NCBI RefSeq assembly: GCF_001021975.1 | Contig: NZ_CP009928.1 | Location: 3,600,001-3,664,000 of the forward strand | Source: Chryseobacterium gallinarum | GTDB lineage: Bacteria; Bacteroidota; Bacteroidia; Flavobacteriales; Weeksellaceae | Direction of reading: 5' to 3' | Length of the DNA stretch: 64,000 bases | Shown here: positions 9,255 through 18,242 of the stretch, one piece after another | Layout: every line of letters begins with the position of its first letter | Numbering within the stretch: the stretch's first letter is position 1 | Notes under the pieces: model-generated | The model's database searches: none | What the model was told of the DNA's origin: nothing | Seen by the model: the letters and a program-made list of their open reading frames with translations, nothing else | Made by a program: the position numbers and the translations under genes

Positions 9255-9983
9255 CTAATTTTTCATCCTATCAATCACATTTTTTTTGTAGAACTTTCCA
9301 ATCGGCAGGTTTGTCCCGTTTTTTAAAAATAATTCGCCACCAGCAATTTTGGAAATCTCCTTCAATGCAACCAGATAAGACTTATGGATTCTGACAAACA
9401 TTTTGGGATCCAGTTTGTTTTCTACTTCCTGTGTAGTGATCTGGCTCATATACATTTTCTCAGCCGTGAAAAATTTTACATAATTGCCGTAACTCTGGGT
9501 ATAGTATATCGAACTAAAGTCCAGTTTCACGATTTCATTATCCACTTTTATAACAAGGTGGTCAGCTTTTGATACAGGATAGTCTGCGTTGTTATTGGCC
9601 TGCTCTAAAATTCTTTTAGTTGACCCCAAACGGTTGATTACTTTATCAATTGCTGAAAGGAAGGTTTTAAAATCAAATGGTTTAACCAGGTAATCAACCA
9701 CATCATATTTATAGGATTCCAGTGCATATTCTTTGTAGGCAGTAGTGAGGATCACAAAAGGTTTATTAGACATCGCTTCGAGCATTTCCATTCCCGTTAG
9801 ACCAGGCATATTGATATCAAGAAACATAATATCCACCTGGTTATTATATACATATTCCATTGCTTCTACAGCGGTGTAAAAGGATCCGTTAAGTCTAAGT
9901 TGCTTAAGCTGGTTGATAAAATGCTCCAGTACGCGGTGGGCACCTTCTTCATCGTCAATAATAATACAATTTAACTGGTTCAT
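9255..9983 (-). CDS. LytTR-family two-component response regulator
   Basis: This 242-aa protein has a receiver domain (residues 1-120) and a LytTR DNA-binding domain (about 140-240). Receiver residues are visible: acidic pair D10/D11, phospho-acceptor D56 in FLDINMPG, the LTTAY threonine and VKPF lysine. The LytTR part contains the typical FVRIHKSYLV segment. It overlaps the upstream kinase gene by ATGA, so the two are translationally coupled. The likely targets are nearby: the divergent outer-membrane protein and ABC exporter. It acts in the cytoplasm. Confidence 0.95.
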   Translation of the reverse strand: MNQLNCIIIDDEEGAHRVLEHFINQLKQLRLNGSFYTAVEAMEYVYNNQVDIMFLDINMPGLTGMEMLEAMSNKPFVILTTAYKEYALESYKYDVVDYLVKPFDFKTFLSAIDKVINRLGSTKRILEQANNNADYPVSKADHLVIKVDNEIVKLDFSSIYYTQSYGNYVKFFTAEKMYMSQITTQEVENKLDPKMFVRIHKSYLVALKEISKIAGGELFLKNGTNLPIGKFYKKNVIDRMKN

Positions 9984-11011
9984 ATAAGCTGTTTTTGGAG
10001 TGGGATTATAAGCGCTGTTTCATAAGTGGTTTCAAACTGCTTTTCATTGAGGCTGAAATCACCATTGTATATAAAAGATAATCTTTGTTTAAGGTTATTC
10101 AGACCTACCTGTGTAGACGGTTTCTTAAGTTTTTTATCTGCCAGCGAATTATCAATGGTCATCAACAACTTATCGGATTTTAGTTCAATGTGAATATAAA
10201 CAAACCAATTGGACAGGTTCTGGCTATGCTTAAAGCTGTTTTCGACCAGGATAATAAGAAGCAGGGGGGAGATTTGCCATACATTCATTTCCTCCGATGA
10301 ATGATTGCATATAAACTGTATATCACATCTTTTACCGATTCGTTCTCTTTCCAAATCAATATAATTCCGAATGAAATTGATCTCGTCTGCCAGTGAGACT
10401 TTCGGAACGTTGCCATTTTCTATCTGGTAACGCATTAGCTCAGATAATTTGACAATAAGTCCCGGAGTCCGGTCCGGTTCCGTTAAGCTCACTCCATACA
10501 GGTTATTGAGCATATTAAAGAAAAAATGTGGATTTAGCTGTGCATGAAGGAATTTTAGATTCATTTCATTGAGCAGAATCTGGTCCATACTTCTACGCTG
10601 TACTTCTAAGGCGTAACTCTGCATCAGTGACAGAGCCATTATGGTTGCTGTACTGATGATACAAATCACAAAATGATATAGGAAACCAAGTGCCAGTTCA
10701 CCTGGTTCAAAAAAATCAGGTTGAATCCAGTAGATGTTTGCAATAAAGAGAACAGATGCACCTGCCAGAATAACAGCTAACGAGTAAAAAATATAGCTGA
10801 AATATTTCCTGAGCAGATAAAATCTGAAGATAAAAAACCGATGAATCTGAGCCTGTACATACAGGATTACAAAAAAGACAAGGCCTTTTAAAAAATTTTC
10901 AAGGGAATTAATGAACAACCACTCGTGAAGCATAGTAAGAATATACATCGAACAGAAGATGATAATCTCCTGTCTCCATCTTTTTCGTTTGCTGATTGTC
11001 GTTGTATTCAT
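9980..11011 (-). CDS. LytS/YehU-type sensor histidine kinase
   Basis: This membrane kinase has about four N-terminal hydrophobic helices and then a His_kinase domain with the phospho-acceptor box LNPHFFFNMLNNL. An HATPase segment follows, with LLIILVENSFKHS (N-box) and GLNNLKQRLSFIY. I chose the ATG at 11011 (343 aa, MNTTTISKRKRW); the frame extends to a GTG at 11056, which would add 15 polar residues. It ends in an ATGA overlap with the response regulator. It is divergent from the outer-membrane barrel gene. The stimulus is unknown. Confidence 0.93.
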   Translation of the reverse strand: MNTTTISKRKRWRQEIIIFCSMYILTMLHEWLFINSLENFLKGLVFFVILYVQAQIHRFFIFRFYLLRKYFSYIFYSLAVILAGASVLFIANIYWIQPDFFEPGELALGFLYHFVICIISTATIMALSLMQSYALEVQRRSMDQILLNEMNLKFLHAQLNPHFFFNMLNNLYGVSLTEPDRTPGLIVKLSELMRYQIENGNVPKVSLADEINFIRNYIDLERERIGKRCDIQFICNHSSEEMNVWQISPLLLIILVENSFKHSQNLSNWFVYIHIELKSDKLLMTIDNSLADKKLKKPSTQVGLNNLKQRLSFIYNGDFSLNEKQFETTYETALIIPLQKQLI

Positions 11012-11219
11012 AATATAAGTGCCATTTTCAGATTCCAGATCATCATTGCTTATCACAAAATTTCATTGTATCATTTTCATCTTTCAAAATTCAGAAAATA
11101 AAAGTAATCCGGAAAATTAAAATGACAAACGTTTTTTGACATTTAATCAGGCCTATTCGTCAGTTTTATTTTTAAGCCCGCTGTATATGATTTTGTTTTG
11201 CAGTACTAAATTTTTGCAA

Positions 11220-13658
11220 ATGAAAGAATTATTGAAAAACTTATGGAGGCAAATGATGGTGCTTACGGTCTTGTTAAATACAACACTTGTAATGGCCCAG
11301 ACAGCAGCAAATGAAGTTGAAATTAAAGGAACTGTTATAAGCGGAAATGAAAATGTGGTACTGGCAGGAAGCACGGTGGTTATCAAAAATGCTGACGGGC
11401 GAATGGTAAGTTCGATGAACACGCGCAAAGATGGAACATTTAGCTTAAAAGTGAAGCCTTTGACAACGATCACTGTTGTCATTAATTATATTGGTTTTAA
11501 CGACTATAATTCTGGTGCTATAACAATGAAACAAGAGGACATTGATCTTGGAAGAATATATCTGGATACAAAAAGTAACTTGCTTGAGGGAGTTACAGTA
11601 GTAGCAAGCCGGAAAAAGCCTTTGGTTCAAAGTGCTAGAGACAAGCTTATCTATAATGCTGCTTCGGACATCAGTAATAAATCAGGAAATGCAGCAGATG
11701 TATTGCGTAAAGCACCGATGTTGACTGTTGGGGCCAATGGTGACCTTAAGTTGCGGGGAAACTCTAATATTAAAGTCCTTATTAATGGAATACCTTCACG
11801 CATAATGGCAAAGAATCTGAAGGAAGCATTAAAAATGATTCCTGCAAGTTCAATTGTCTCTGTGGAGGTTATTACGAATCCGTCTTCTAAATATGAGGCA
11901 GAAGGTGCTGCTGGGGTCGTGAATATCATTACAAAAAAGAAATTAAAGGGAACCAGTGGAACTCTGGATATGACCGGAGGAAACCTGGAGCACACAGGAA
12001 ATTTATCACTAAATATGAGTTCAGGTAAATTCAATTTTTCCGCTATGGGCAACTATAGTGTGGAACGTGAAAGAACGACTTCTTCTCTTACCAGGACAAA
12101 TCTTAATAATGGAAAACAAATGGGATCCCTTTTTCAGGAATCAAATATGTTACAAACTACAAAGGGTGGTTCTGCGAGCCTTTCAGCTCAATATAAAATA
12201 GATTCCCTGCAGACCCTGGAAGCAAACTATTCTTATTGGAATGGTTCGTGGCCACAAAATGGTGGATTATATAATCGATATACTACTGCAAACCAATATC
12301 AGGAGTATAGACAAAAAACTGAGCAAAGCGGTAAATTCAATTTTTCAGAATGGGTCTTGAATTATCAGAAAAAATTTCACCGGGAAGGGCAGGAATTACA
12401 GATAATAGGTCAGGTTTCTACGGCCGCTGATGTTTCAAACTATACCACCGAACAGTATAAACCGGATGGTAAACCGGCCTTTATAGAGCAGGGACCCAAT
12501 AACAGCAAGGAAAGAGAGTGGAGTGTTCAGGCTGACTATTCACACCCATTCGGGCAGGAAGGTAAGACATCACTGGAGACGGGTGTGAAATATCTGGGAA
12601 ATACCTCCAGGAGCGTATATGAAGTTCTTAATAGTGCACTGCCTGTAGATCCAGATCGCTCGGGAAGTATGCAGTATAGACAGCAAATTTTTTCAGCTTA
12701 TGCCACTCTAAATTTTGATCTTGGAAATGATTGGTCCTTACGCCCTGGAATCCGCTTTGAAAATACAGATATCAATGCGACATTTCAGAATAATGCCCCT
12801 TACACGAGAAAATTTTCTAATTGGGTACCCAATTTATTGGTCGTAAAAAAATTAGGAGAGCGTCATGAAGTAAAATTAGATTATAATGAAAGAATCCGTC
12901 GCCCGTGGATCATGGATCTGAATCCTTACGCCAATGCAGCCGATCCGTTAAATATTATAAAAGGAAACCCGTATCTGAAGCCTGAGTTGACCAGAAAGCT
13001 GGAACTTTCCCATACGTATACAGGAACTAAGAATACATTATTGACAAGCAGTCTGTATTACAGCGCCAATAAAAGTGCAGTAGAACAGATTACCAGGGTT
13101 GATGAGAAGGGGATTTCGTACACCATGCCGGATAATATCGGTGAAAGCACACGAATGGGACTGAATGTAAATACGGTTTTTAATCCCGTTAAAAACTGGA
13201 CTGTCAACGCAGGTGCAGAGATATTCCATTTGAAATTCCGAAGTAGTTCCTTAGGTCTTAAGAACGATGGAACATTTTTTAATTCCAGTATCAGCAATAC
13301 AATTAATCTGATGAAGGATCTTCAGTTCAGTGCTTCAGCAGATTATGGAAATGGTTTTATCACACTACAGGGCAAAAATTCGGCTAATTACTCCTATCGT
13401 TTTGCGTTGAAGAAAGATTTGATGAATAATAAGGCAAGTCTTACATTAGCGGTAATCAATCCATTCCAGAGCAATTTCAGGGAAACAGTGTATGCTTTTG
13501 CTCCTACTTTCCAAAGTACACAGATCAACAGATTTTATAACAGAGCAGCAACGTTAACGTTTAGCTGGCAATTTGGAGGATTAAGTGCTTCAAAAGAAAA
13601 AGACAGCCATTTTCCGGATCAGTCGGATGACAAATCTCTAAGAAGGAGAAGAAAGTAA
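11220..13658 (+). CDS. Outer-membrane beta-barrel protein with carboxypeptidase-like regulatory and plug domains
   Basis: This 812-aa protein belongs to the TonB-receptor-like OMP_b-brl family. I chose the ATG at 11220, followed by a signal peptide ending near TTLVMAQ; the frame is open to a TTG at 11136 but that would bury the signal. Next come a CarboxypepD_reg-like beta-sandwich (about residues 20-105), a plug-like domain (LRKAPMLTVGANGDLKLRGN, then SVEVITNPSSKYEAEG) and a long strand-rich barrel. The C-terminus ends in a basic tail, LRRRRK, rather than the aromatic residue usual for barrels. Such proteins often sit beside LytTR pairs and ABC exporters in Bacteroidota. A role in peptide passage or signalling is inferred. 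Confidence 0.88.
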   Translation: MKELLKNLWRQMMVLTVLLNTTLVMAQTAANEVEIKGTVISGNENVVLAGSTVVIKNADGRMVSSMNTRKDGTFSLKVKPLTTITVVINYIGFNDYNSGAITMKQEDIDLGRIYLDTKSNLLEGVTVVASRKKPLVQSARDKLIYNAASDISNKSGNAADVLRKAPMLTVGANGDLKLRGNSNIKVLINGIPSRIMAKNLKEALKMIPASSIVSVEVITNPSSKYEAEGAAGVVNIITKKKLKGTSGTLDMTGGNLEHTGNLSLNMSSGKFNFSAMGNYSVERERTTSSLTRTNLNNGKQMGSLFQESNMLQTTKGGSASLSAQYKIDSLQTLEANYSYWNGSWPQNGGLYNRYTTANQYQEYRQKTEQSGKFNFSEWVLNYQKKFHREGQELQIIGQVSTAADVSNYTTEQYKPDGKPAFIEQGPNNSKEREWSVQADYSHPFGQEGKTSLETGVKYLGNTSRSVYEVLNSALPVDPDRSGSMQYRQQIFSAYATLNFDLGNDWSLRPGIRFENTDINATFQNNAPYTRKFSNWVPNLLVVKKLGERHEVKLDYNERIRRPWIMDLNPYANAADPLNIIKGNPYLKPELTRKLELSHTYTGTKNTLLTSSLYYSANKSAVEQITRVDEKGISYTMPDNIGESTRMGLNVNTVFNPVKNWTVNAGAEIFHLKFRSSSLGLKNDGTFFNSSISNTINLMKDLQFSASADYGNGFITLQGKNSANYSYRFALKKDLMNNKASLTLAVINPFQSNFRETVYAFAPTFQSTQINRFYNRAATLTFSWQFGGLSASKEKDSHFPDQSDDKSLRRRRK

Positions 13659-13724
13659 AATTATTAATATGTGGTTTATGACCTAAGACGATATGCAAAT
13701 GTTAACATCAAATACATTTTTTAA

Positions 13725-14068
13725 ATGAATATATCAAGTATAAATAATATTTACCATCAAGAAAAATACTCCAGTACTTTTCTTGATCAGGCAACTCAAG
13801 TGACTACTGGGCTGAATGTTTTTACAGATCAACAAAATGAAGCGATAAAAGATCACCGGGAATTATATCCACGTGGCGGAATAATATTCTCCGAAACTTG
13901 TTAATGAACTTGCAGTAGTTTCTAAATATGACGAAGGATGTATAGATGATGACTTTGCCTGCAAGGAAATGATGAGCATCTTTTCTATGTCTTTGGCACT
14001 CAGTCTATGCTGCTCAGAAATATAAACAAGACATCTTCCTGAATTTAGCAACAATCATAAAAAAATAG
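13725..14068 (+). pseudogene. Decayed small gene split over three frames
   Basis: ATG at 13725 starts a coding-like frame that stops at 13904. At about 13889 the frame one base on continues (PKLVNELAVVSKYDEG, then CIDDDFACKEMMSIF) to a stop at 14005. At about 14005 the third frame continues (YAAQKYKQDIFLNLATIIKK) to TAG at 14066-14068. Skipping one base at each junction gives an uninterrupted protein of 113 residues with Bacteroidota-like composition. I do not recognise the family. The reconstruction is by eye; chance coding-like frames cannot be excluded, but three consecutive collinear pieces argue for a gene with two single-base insertions. It lies between the outer-membrane protein and a truncated RND adaptor. 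Confidence 0.45.
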
Positions 14069-14084
14069 TAATAATAAATTTATC

Positions 14085-14303
14085 ATGAATAAAAAAGCCT
14101 TTGTAATTATTCCCATCGTTTTCCTCGGGTTAGCAACGGGCTGCGGTCCTGTTAAAGAAGGAAAAGAAGTTGTACAGGCATATCCGGTTAAACAACCCAT
14201 AAGTATTGATACAATAATTAATAAGGAGTTTGTCACGACAATTACTTCTCTGAAAAAAATAGAGGTACGTGCACAGGAAAAAGGCTTTTGGGAAAGAATA
14301 TGA
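14085..14303 (+). pseudogene. Truncated RND efflux periplasmic adaptor (N-terminal remnant)
   Basis: The 72-codon frame begins with a lipoprotein signal (FLGLATGC, cysteine at residue 20). It continues with a segment typical of the start of Bacteroidota RND membrane-fusion proteins (YPVKQPISIDTIINKEFV, then KKIEVRAQEKGF). In full-length members the biotinyl-lipoyl-like hairpin and beta-barrel follow over about 300 more residues; here the frame ends at once with TGA overlapping the ABC transporter ATG (ATGA at 14300). This looks like a deletion that removed the rest of the adaptor and fused its start to the exporter gene. The stub could still be made as a short lipoprotein and could couple translation of the exporter. 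Confidence 0.6.
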
Positions 14304-16042
14304 AAGAGCACGTTTCATTATACCGTATTTACGGTTTTTTCAGACCTTATAGATGGCAGTTACTTGGTTCCATAGCGCTTATCTTTATCGGAGCAGGAGC
14401 AGGAATGGCGATGCCATTTTTATTACGGAGCATCATTGATGATGCGCTTCCTCATGCTAACATGCAGTTATTGGTCACATTAGTTATTGCCATGGTTCTG
14501 GTAACCATTGTTTCTGCTGTAATCAATATGGTTCAGACAATAATTTCAACGAAAATCGGACAATCTGTGCTTCATGATCTCCGGGTAAAGCTGTATTCAC
14601 ATTTACATTCCCTTTCATTGAACTTTTTCACAGATACGCGTGGTGGTGAAATTCAGTCCCGCATTACACAGGATATAGGATCATTGCAGGAACTTGTTTC
14701 CAACACTGCGCAGGAAGCTACTAAAAATCTAAGTATTGTGATCATGACAGTCATTGCTATGTTTCTGTTGGATTGGAAACTTTCATTGTTTTCACTAACT
14801 GTTGTCCCATTAACATTACTGTTGAGTAATTGGGTGGGAGCATTACGGGAAAAAGTTGCAGAAAAACAAAGACAAAAACTGGCCGATTTATCCTCAGAAA
14901 TAAGTGAAACCCTGTCAGTACCAGGTATAATTCTTTCCCGTACAATGGGGAAGTCAGGATTTCTGATCAGTAAATTTTCAAAAACATCCAAAGATGTTGC
15001 GGATTTGGAAGTTCACTCGCGTACTTCCAATGAATGGCAATGGCAGATTATTTATTTGTTGCTGACCATTCTTCCGGCACTGACTTTACTGTTGGGTGGG
15101 CTTAGAACACAAGGTGGAAATCATGTTTCAATTGGTACGCTTATGGCGTTAATTGCACTACAGGAACAATTGACATTCCCATTGCAGGAGCTGCTTCGTA
15201 CAAGTATTGAAGTGCGTAAAACCCGTGTATTGTTTTCCCGTATATTCGAGTATCTGGATATACCTTCTCAGGTCCGTAAGCTGTCAGAAGCAGTTGTGTT
15301 AAATAAAAAGACAGTTAAAGGTGATATAAAACTTAAAAATGTCAGTTTTTCATATGAAGGTGCAACCCAGCTGTTGTCGGATATAACAATTGACATTCCG
15401 GGTGGCAGCCATGTTGCTATTGTTGGGGCTACAGGTTCCGGGAAGACGACTGTTGGCTATCTTATTGCAGGGCTTTATGAAGCAGATAGAGGAGCTATTT
15501 ATATTGATGGTATTGATATCAGGAAGTTAAGCTCTCATTCACTTACAGATATTCTTGGCGTAGTTTCACAGGATCCTTACCTGCTCAATGGGACGATAAA
15601 GGAAAATTTGCTTTTTGCCAATCCCCGAGCTACTGACCTGGAGTTGATTAATGCTGCTAAGATTACGAAGCTGCATGACTTTATTATCAGCCTTCCATTA
15701 CAATATGATACACCGATAGGAGAGCATGGTTATCGCTTTTCAGGGGGGGAAAAACAAAGACTTTCCCTGACAAGGACATTGTTAAGAAAACCAGCTATTA
15801 TCATTATGGATGAAGCTACAAGTGCATTGGATACAATTACTGAACGTCATCTATCAAGTGCCTTAAGTGAATCGATGCATAATGTTACTACTATAACAAT
15901 TGCACATCGGTTATCTACTGTGCGTCATGCAGATCAAATTGTGGTAATGCATCTTGGCAGCATTGTAGAGAAAGGAACCCATCAACAACTGCTTGAGAAG
16001 AATGGCTATTATACTAAACTTTTGGAATCAGATAGGAGTTAG
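14300..16042 (+). CDS. ABC exporter, fused permease and ATPase (MsbA-like type IV)
   Basis: This 580-aa half-transporter has a six-helix ABC transmembrane domain (residues 1-310) followed by a nucleotide-binding domain. The NBD shows Walker A GATGSGKTT, Q-loop VVSQDPYLL, signature FSGGEKQR, Walker B IIIMDEATSALD and H-loop IAHRLST. It probably dimerises in the inner membrane to export a lipid, drug or peptide. I chose ATG 14300, which overlaps the stop of the upstream adaptor stub, over TTG 14288. With the LytTR pair, the barrel protein and the broken genes it forms what was probably once an export locus for a small peptide. Confidence 0.93.
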   Translation: MKEHVSLYRIYGFFRPYRWQLLGSIALIFIGAGAGMAMPFLLRSIIDDALPHANMQLLVTLVIAMVLVTIVSAVINMVQTIISTKIGQSVLHDLRVKLYSHLHSLSLNFFTDTRGGEIQSRITQDIGSLQELVSNTAQEATKNLSIVIMTVIAMFLLDWKLSLFSLTVVPLTLLLSNWVGALREKVAEKQRQKLADLSSEISETLSVPGIILSRTMGKSGFLISKFSKTSKDVADLEVHSRTSNEWQWQIIYLLLTILPALTLLLGGLRTQGGNHVSIGTLMALIALQEQLTFPLQELLRTSIEVRKTRVLFSRIFEYLDIPSQVRKLSEAVVLNKKTVKGDIKLKNVSFSYEGATQLLSDITIDIPGGSHVAIVGATGSGKTTVGYLIAGLYEADRGAIYIDGIDIRKLSSHSLTDILGVVSQDPYLLNGTIKENLLFANPRATDLELINAAKITKLHDFIISLPLQYDTPIGEHGYRFSGGEKQRLSLTRTLLRKPAIIIMDEATSALDTITERHLSSALSESMHNVTTITIAHRLSTVRHADQIVVMHLGSIVEKGTHQQLLEKNGYYTKLLESDRS

Positions 16043-16118
16043 CTACAATAATGGATGAATAAGTATTAAAATGCCAGAATAGCACAAATGTTTAAATAGG
16101 TTGTTGATTAGATGGCTG

Positions 16119-16144
16119 AAGCCCTGATATTAATGTCAGGGCTT
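16119..16144 (+). terminator. Strong hairpin after the ABC exporter
   Basis: AAGCCCTGA pairs perfectly with TCAGGGCTT across an 8-nt loop, 76 bp after the stop codon. No T-run follows, so it may act as a 3' stabiliser ahead of the real terminator at 16204. Confidence 0.5.
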
Positions 16145-16203
16145 AGTATTGTTTGAGAATAAATTAAAGATTAAAAAGTAACTATTTACAAGTAAATAAA
16201 CTT

Positions 16204-16231
16204 AAAGCCACTGAAATTTCAGTGGCTTTTT
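16204..16231. terminator. Perfect palindromic terminator
   Basis: AAAGCCACTGAAA is followed directly by its exact complement TTTCAGTGGCTTT (16204-16229) and a short T-run. The A-run on the other side would let it work in both directions. Confidence 0.8.
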
Positions 16232-16687
16232 AACTAAAACATTACTGACCCGGTATATAAAATTGATTCTGTCTTTGAACTTTACAATATAAAGTAATGA
16301 TTCGTATAGAATAATCACACTATTTTAATAATAAATAATGTAACAAATTAAAGCGAAAACAGTCTTATTGTAAAAACTGAAGAGAGAAAGCCAGAATCTG
16401 TTAAACAACTTCAGCAAGTATACATTAAAAAGACCTGAATCAGACAAGGATTAGTTTGAGCAACAAAATGGAAGGATCAAATAACGTATAAATCATAATG
16501 CATGGAATAAAGTTATTTCCTGATTAGATGATAAATTATGTATATTTATAACACAATTGGCATGAAAAATGTGGAATATGTGCTTTATAAGGCTGCTTTT
16601 TTAAGATATGTGCTTAGGTAGGTATATAGCCATGATAGAGAAAAATTAAAATTGGATTGTATCATTAAAAAATATTCAAAAGCTATA
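16232..16687. other. AT-rich gap without a recognisable gene
   Basis: About 450 bp between the terminator at 16204 and the first TPR lipoprotein gene. I see only short frames, no RNA gene and no clear promoter. TATGTATATTTAT near 16538 weakly resembles a -7 region for the downstream gene. Confidence 0.4.
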
Positions 16688-18124
16688 ATGAAAATGATAG
16701 CCTGTACACTGTACACAGGCTTGTTATTTATTGTTTCATGCCAGCAGAAGGCTTCTGATAAAAAAGATATAGAAGTTTTTGATACGTCTCTGACAGAACG
16801 CAATACGGCACTCCATCTTTCCGGTGAATATGAAGCGCTGATCCGTCTTAATGTGGATTATCTGAAAAAAGCTGCCAAATTAAAATATAATGCAGGCAAA
16901 GGACTTTGCTATCTCAATATAGCAGATGTAAATGTATCTGCGGGAAACTATGAAAAAGCCTTGTTTTTCTTCAATAAAGCAGAACAAAAACTTACTAATT
17001 CTGAAAATAAGTACCATAAAGCTTTATTTTATAATGACTATAGTCTGTACAATTCTCACCTGAAATTATATGATAAGGCAATAGAATATAACAATAAAGC
17101 ATTTCGTTATCTAAAGGAAGCCAAAGAATCGCCCCTGAAAAATAAGCTGCTTCCCAGGCTGTATGTGAACAAAGGAATTTATTTTGCGCGTAAAGGCTGG
17201 TATGGCACCTCCTTGAAGTGTTTCCTGAAAGCTAATGAGCTGGAAAATTCTGCGTATACCAACTGTATGGTGGCCCAGTATTATTTGTTTGTCAATGAGC
17301 CCGGCTCTGCACAGATGTATATTGCCTGGGCGGCTGAAAAAATGTCTGCCCAAAAAACCAGTGATGTGGAATCTCTTTGGGTTTACTATACCATGGGCTA
17401 TTATTATAATGAAATAAATAGCAGTGATGAAGCTGAAGCGTCATTAAAAAAAGCACTTGAAATCAATATTAAAACAAGGCGCACCTATTCTTCCCATATA
17501 GAAGGAGTGTATAAATCATTATCCGAATTATACAAAAAAAAGAATGATGGAGGTAAAGCTTATTTTTATTTGAAAAAATATATGGAGGAGGAAGGAAGAC
17601 TTGATGCGGCGAGATTGGCCACTATGAATAAAACAACAGAAAACTTTATTTCAGCAATGGAAAAAGATTCAGAATGGCATAAAAATGATCTCCCCCTGTT
17701 TGTTGCCTTGTCTATTACAGTTCTTACAATCTCCGGAATCTATATTCAGAAAATGATAAAAATGCTGAGGGCAAAAAAAATAACCCTGAAACAGGAAACC
17801 GAAGAGCTGAAACATACTATATATCATAAAATGCTGCAGGAAGTAACTGAGCTTGCCAAAAAGAATGACTCTTCATTTTTGCTGAAATTCAAAGAATTGT
17901 ACCCGGATTTTATCAGTGCACTTTTAAAGATCAATCCGGACCTTGAGAATTCTGAACTGGTTTTCTGTGCCATGCTGAAATTAAAGTTCTCGTCTAAAGA
18001 AATCGCAGATTATACATTCGTTCAACATAAATCTGTACATCAGAAAAAATACAGAATCAGGAAAAGACTGAATATCCCGGGTGATGAAGACATTTATAAT
18101 TTCTTTGAAAAATTAAGTGCTTAA
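16688..18124 (+). CDS. TPR lipoprotein-type membrane regulator with C-terminal HTH (paralogue 1)
   Basis: This 478-aa protein starts at ATG 16688, where the N-terminus is a signal ending in lipobox FIVSC; the frame extends to a TTG at 16652 that would spoil this. Residues about 50-310 are helical tetratricopeptide-like repeats (YEKALFFFNKAEQKL, YDKAIEYNNKAF). A single hydrophobic helix follows near residue 335 (LFVALSITVLTISGIYIQ), then a coiled coil. The C-terminal LuxR-like helix-turn-helix is FSSKEIADYTFVQHKSVHQK with YRIRKRLNIP after it. The inferred topology is periplasmic, lipid-anchored TPR, membrane helix, cytoplasmic DNA-binding domain. It is a tandem paralogue of the next gene. Target and ligand are unknown. 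Confidence 0.85.
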   Translation: MKMIACTLYTGLLFIVSCQQKASDKKDIEVFDTSLTERNTALHLSGEYEALIRLNVDYLKKAAKLKYNAGKGLCYLNIADVNVSAGNYEKALFFFNKAEQKLTNSENKYHKALFYNDYSLYNSHLKLYDKAIEYNNKAFRYLKEAKESPLKNKLLPRLYVNKGIYFARKGWYGTSLKCFLKANELENSAYTNCMVAQYYLFVNEPGSAQMYIAWAAEKMSAQKTSDVESLWVYYTMGYYYNEINSSDEAEASLKKALEINIKTRRTYSSHIEGVYKSLSELYKKKNDGGKAYFYLKKYMEEEGRLDAARLATMNKTTENFISAMEKDSEWHKNDLPLFVALSITVLTISGIYIQKMIKMLRAKKITLKQETEELKHTIYHKMLQEVTELAKKNDSSFLLKFKELYPDFISALLKINPDLENSELVFCAMLKLKFSSKEIADYTFVQHKSVHQKKYRIRKRLNIPGDEDIYNFFEKLSA

Positions 18125-18242
18125 TGCCTGTACAAGAAACAATGGGACATTTAAAAATAATATAATAGAGGAGACAGCCTAAAAACCATTTTTTAATGAT
18201 AACTTATATCCGTAAATATTCCCCATCAATATAGAAAGCCTT

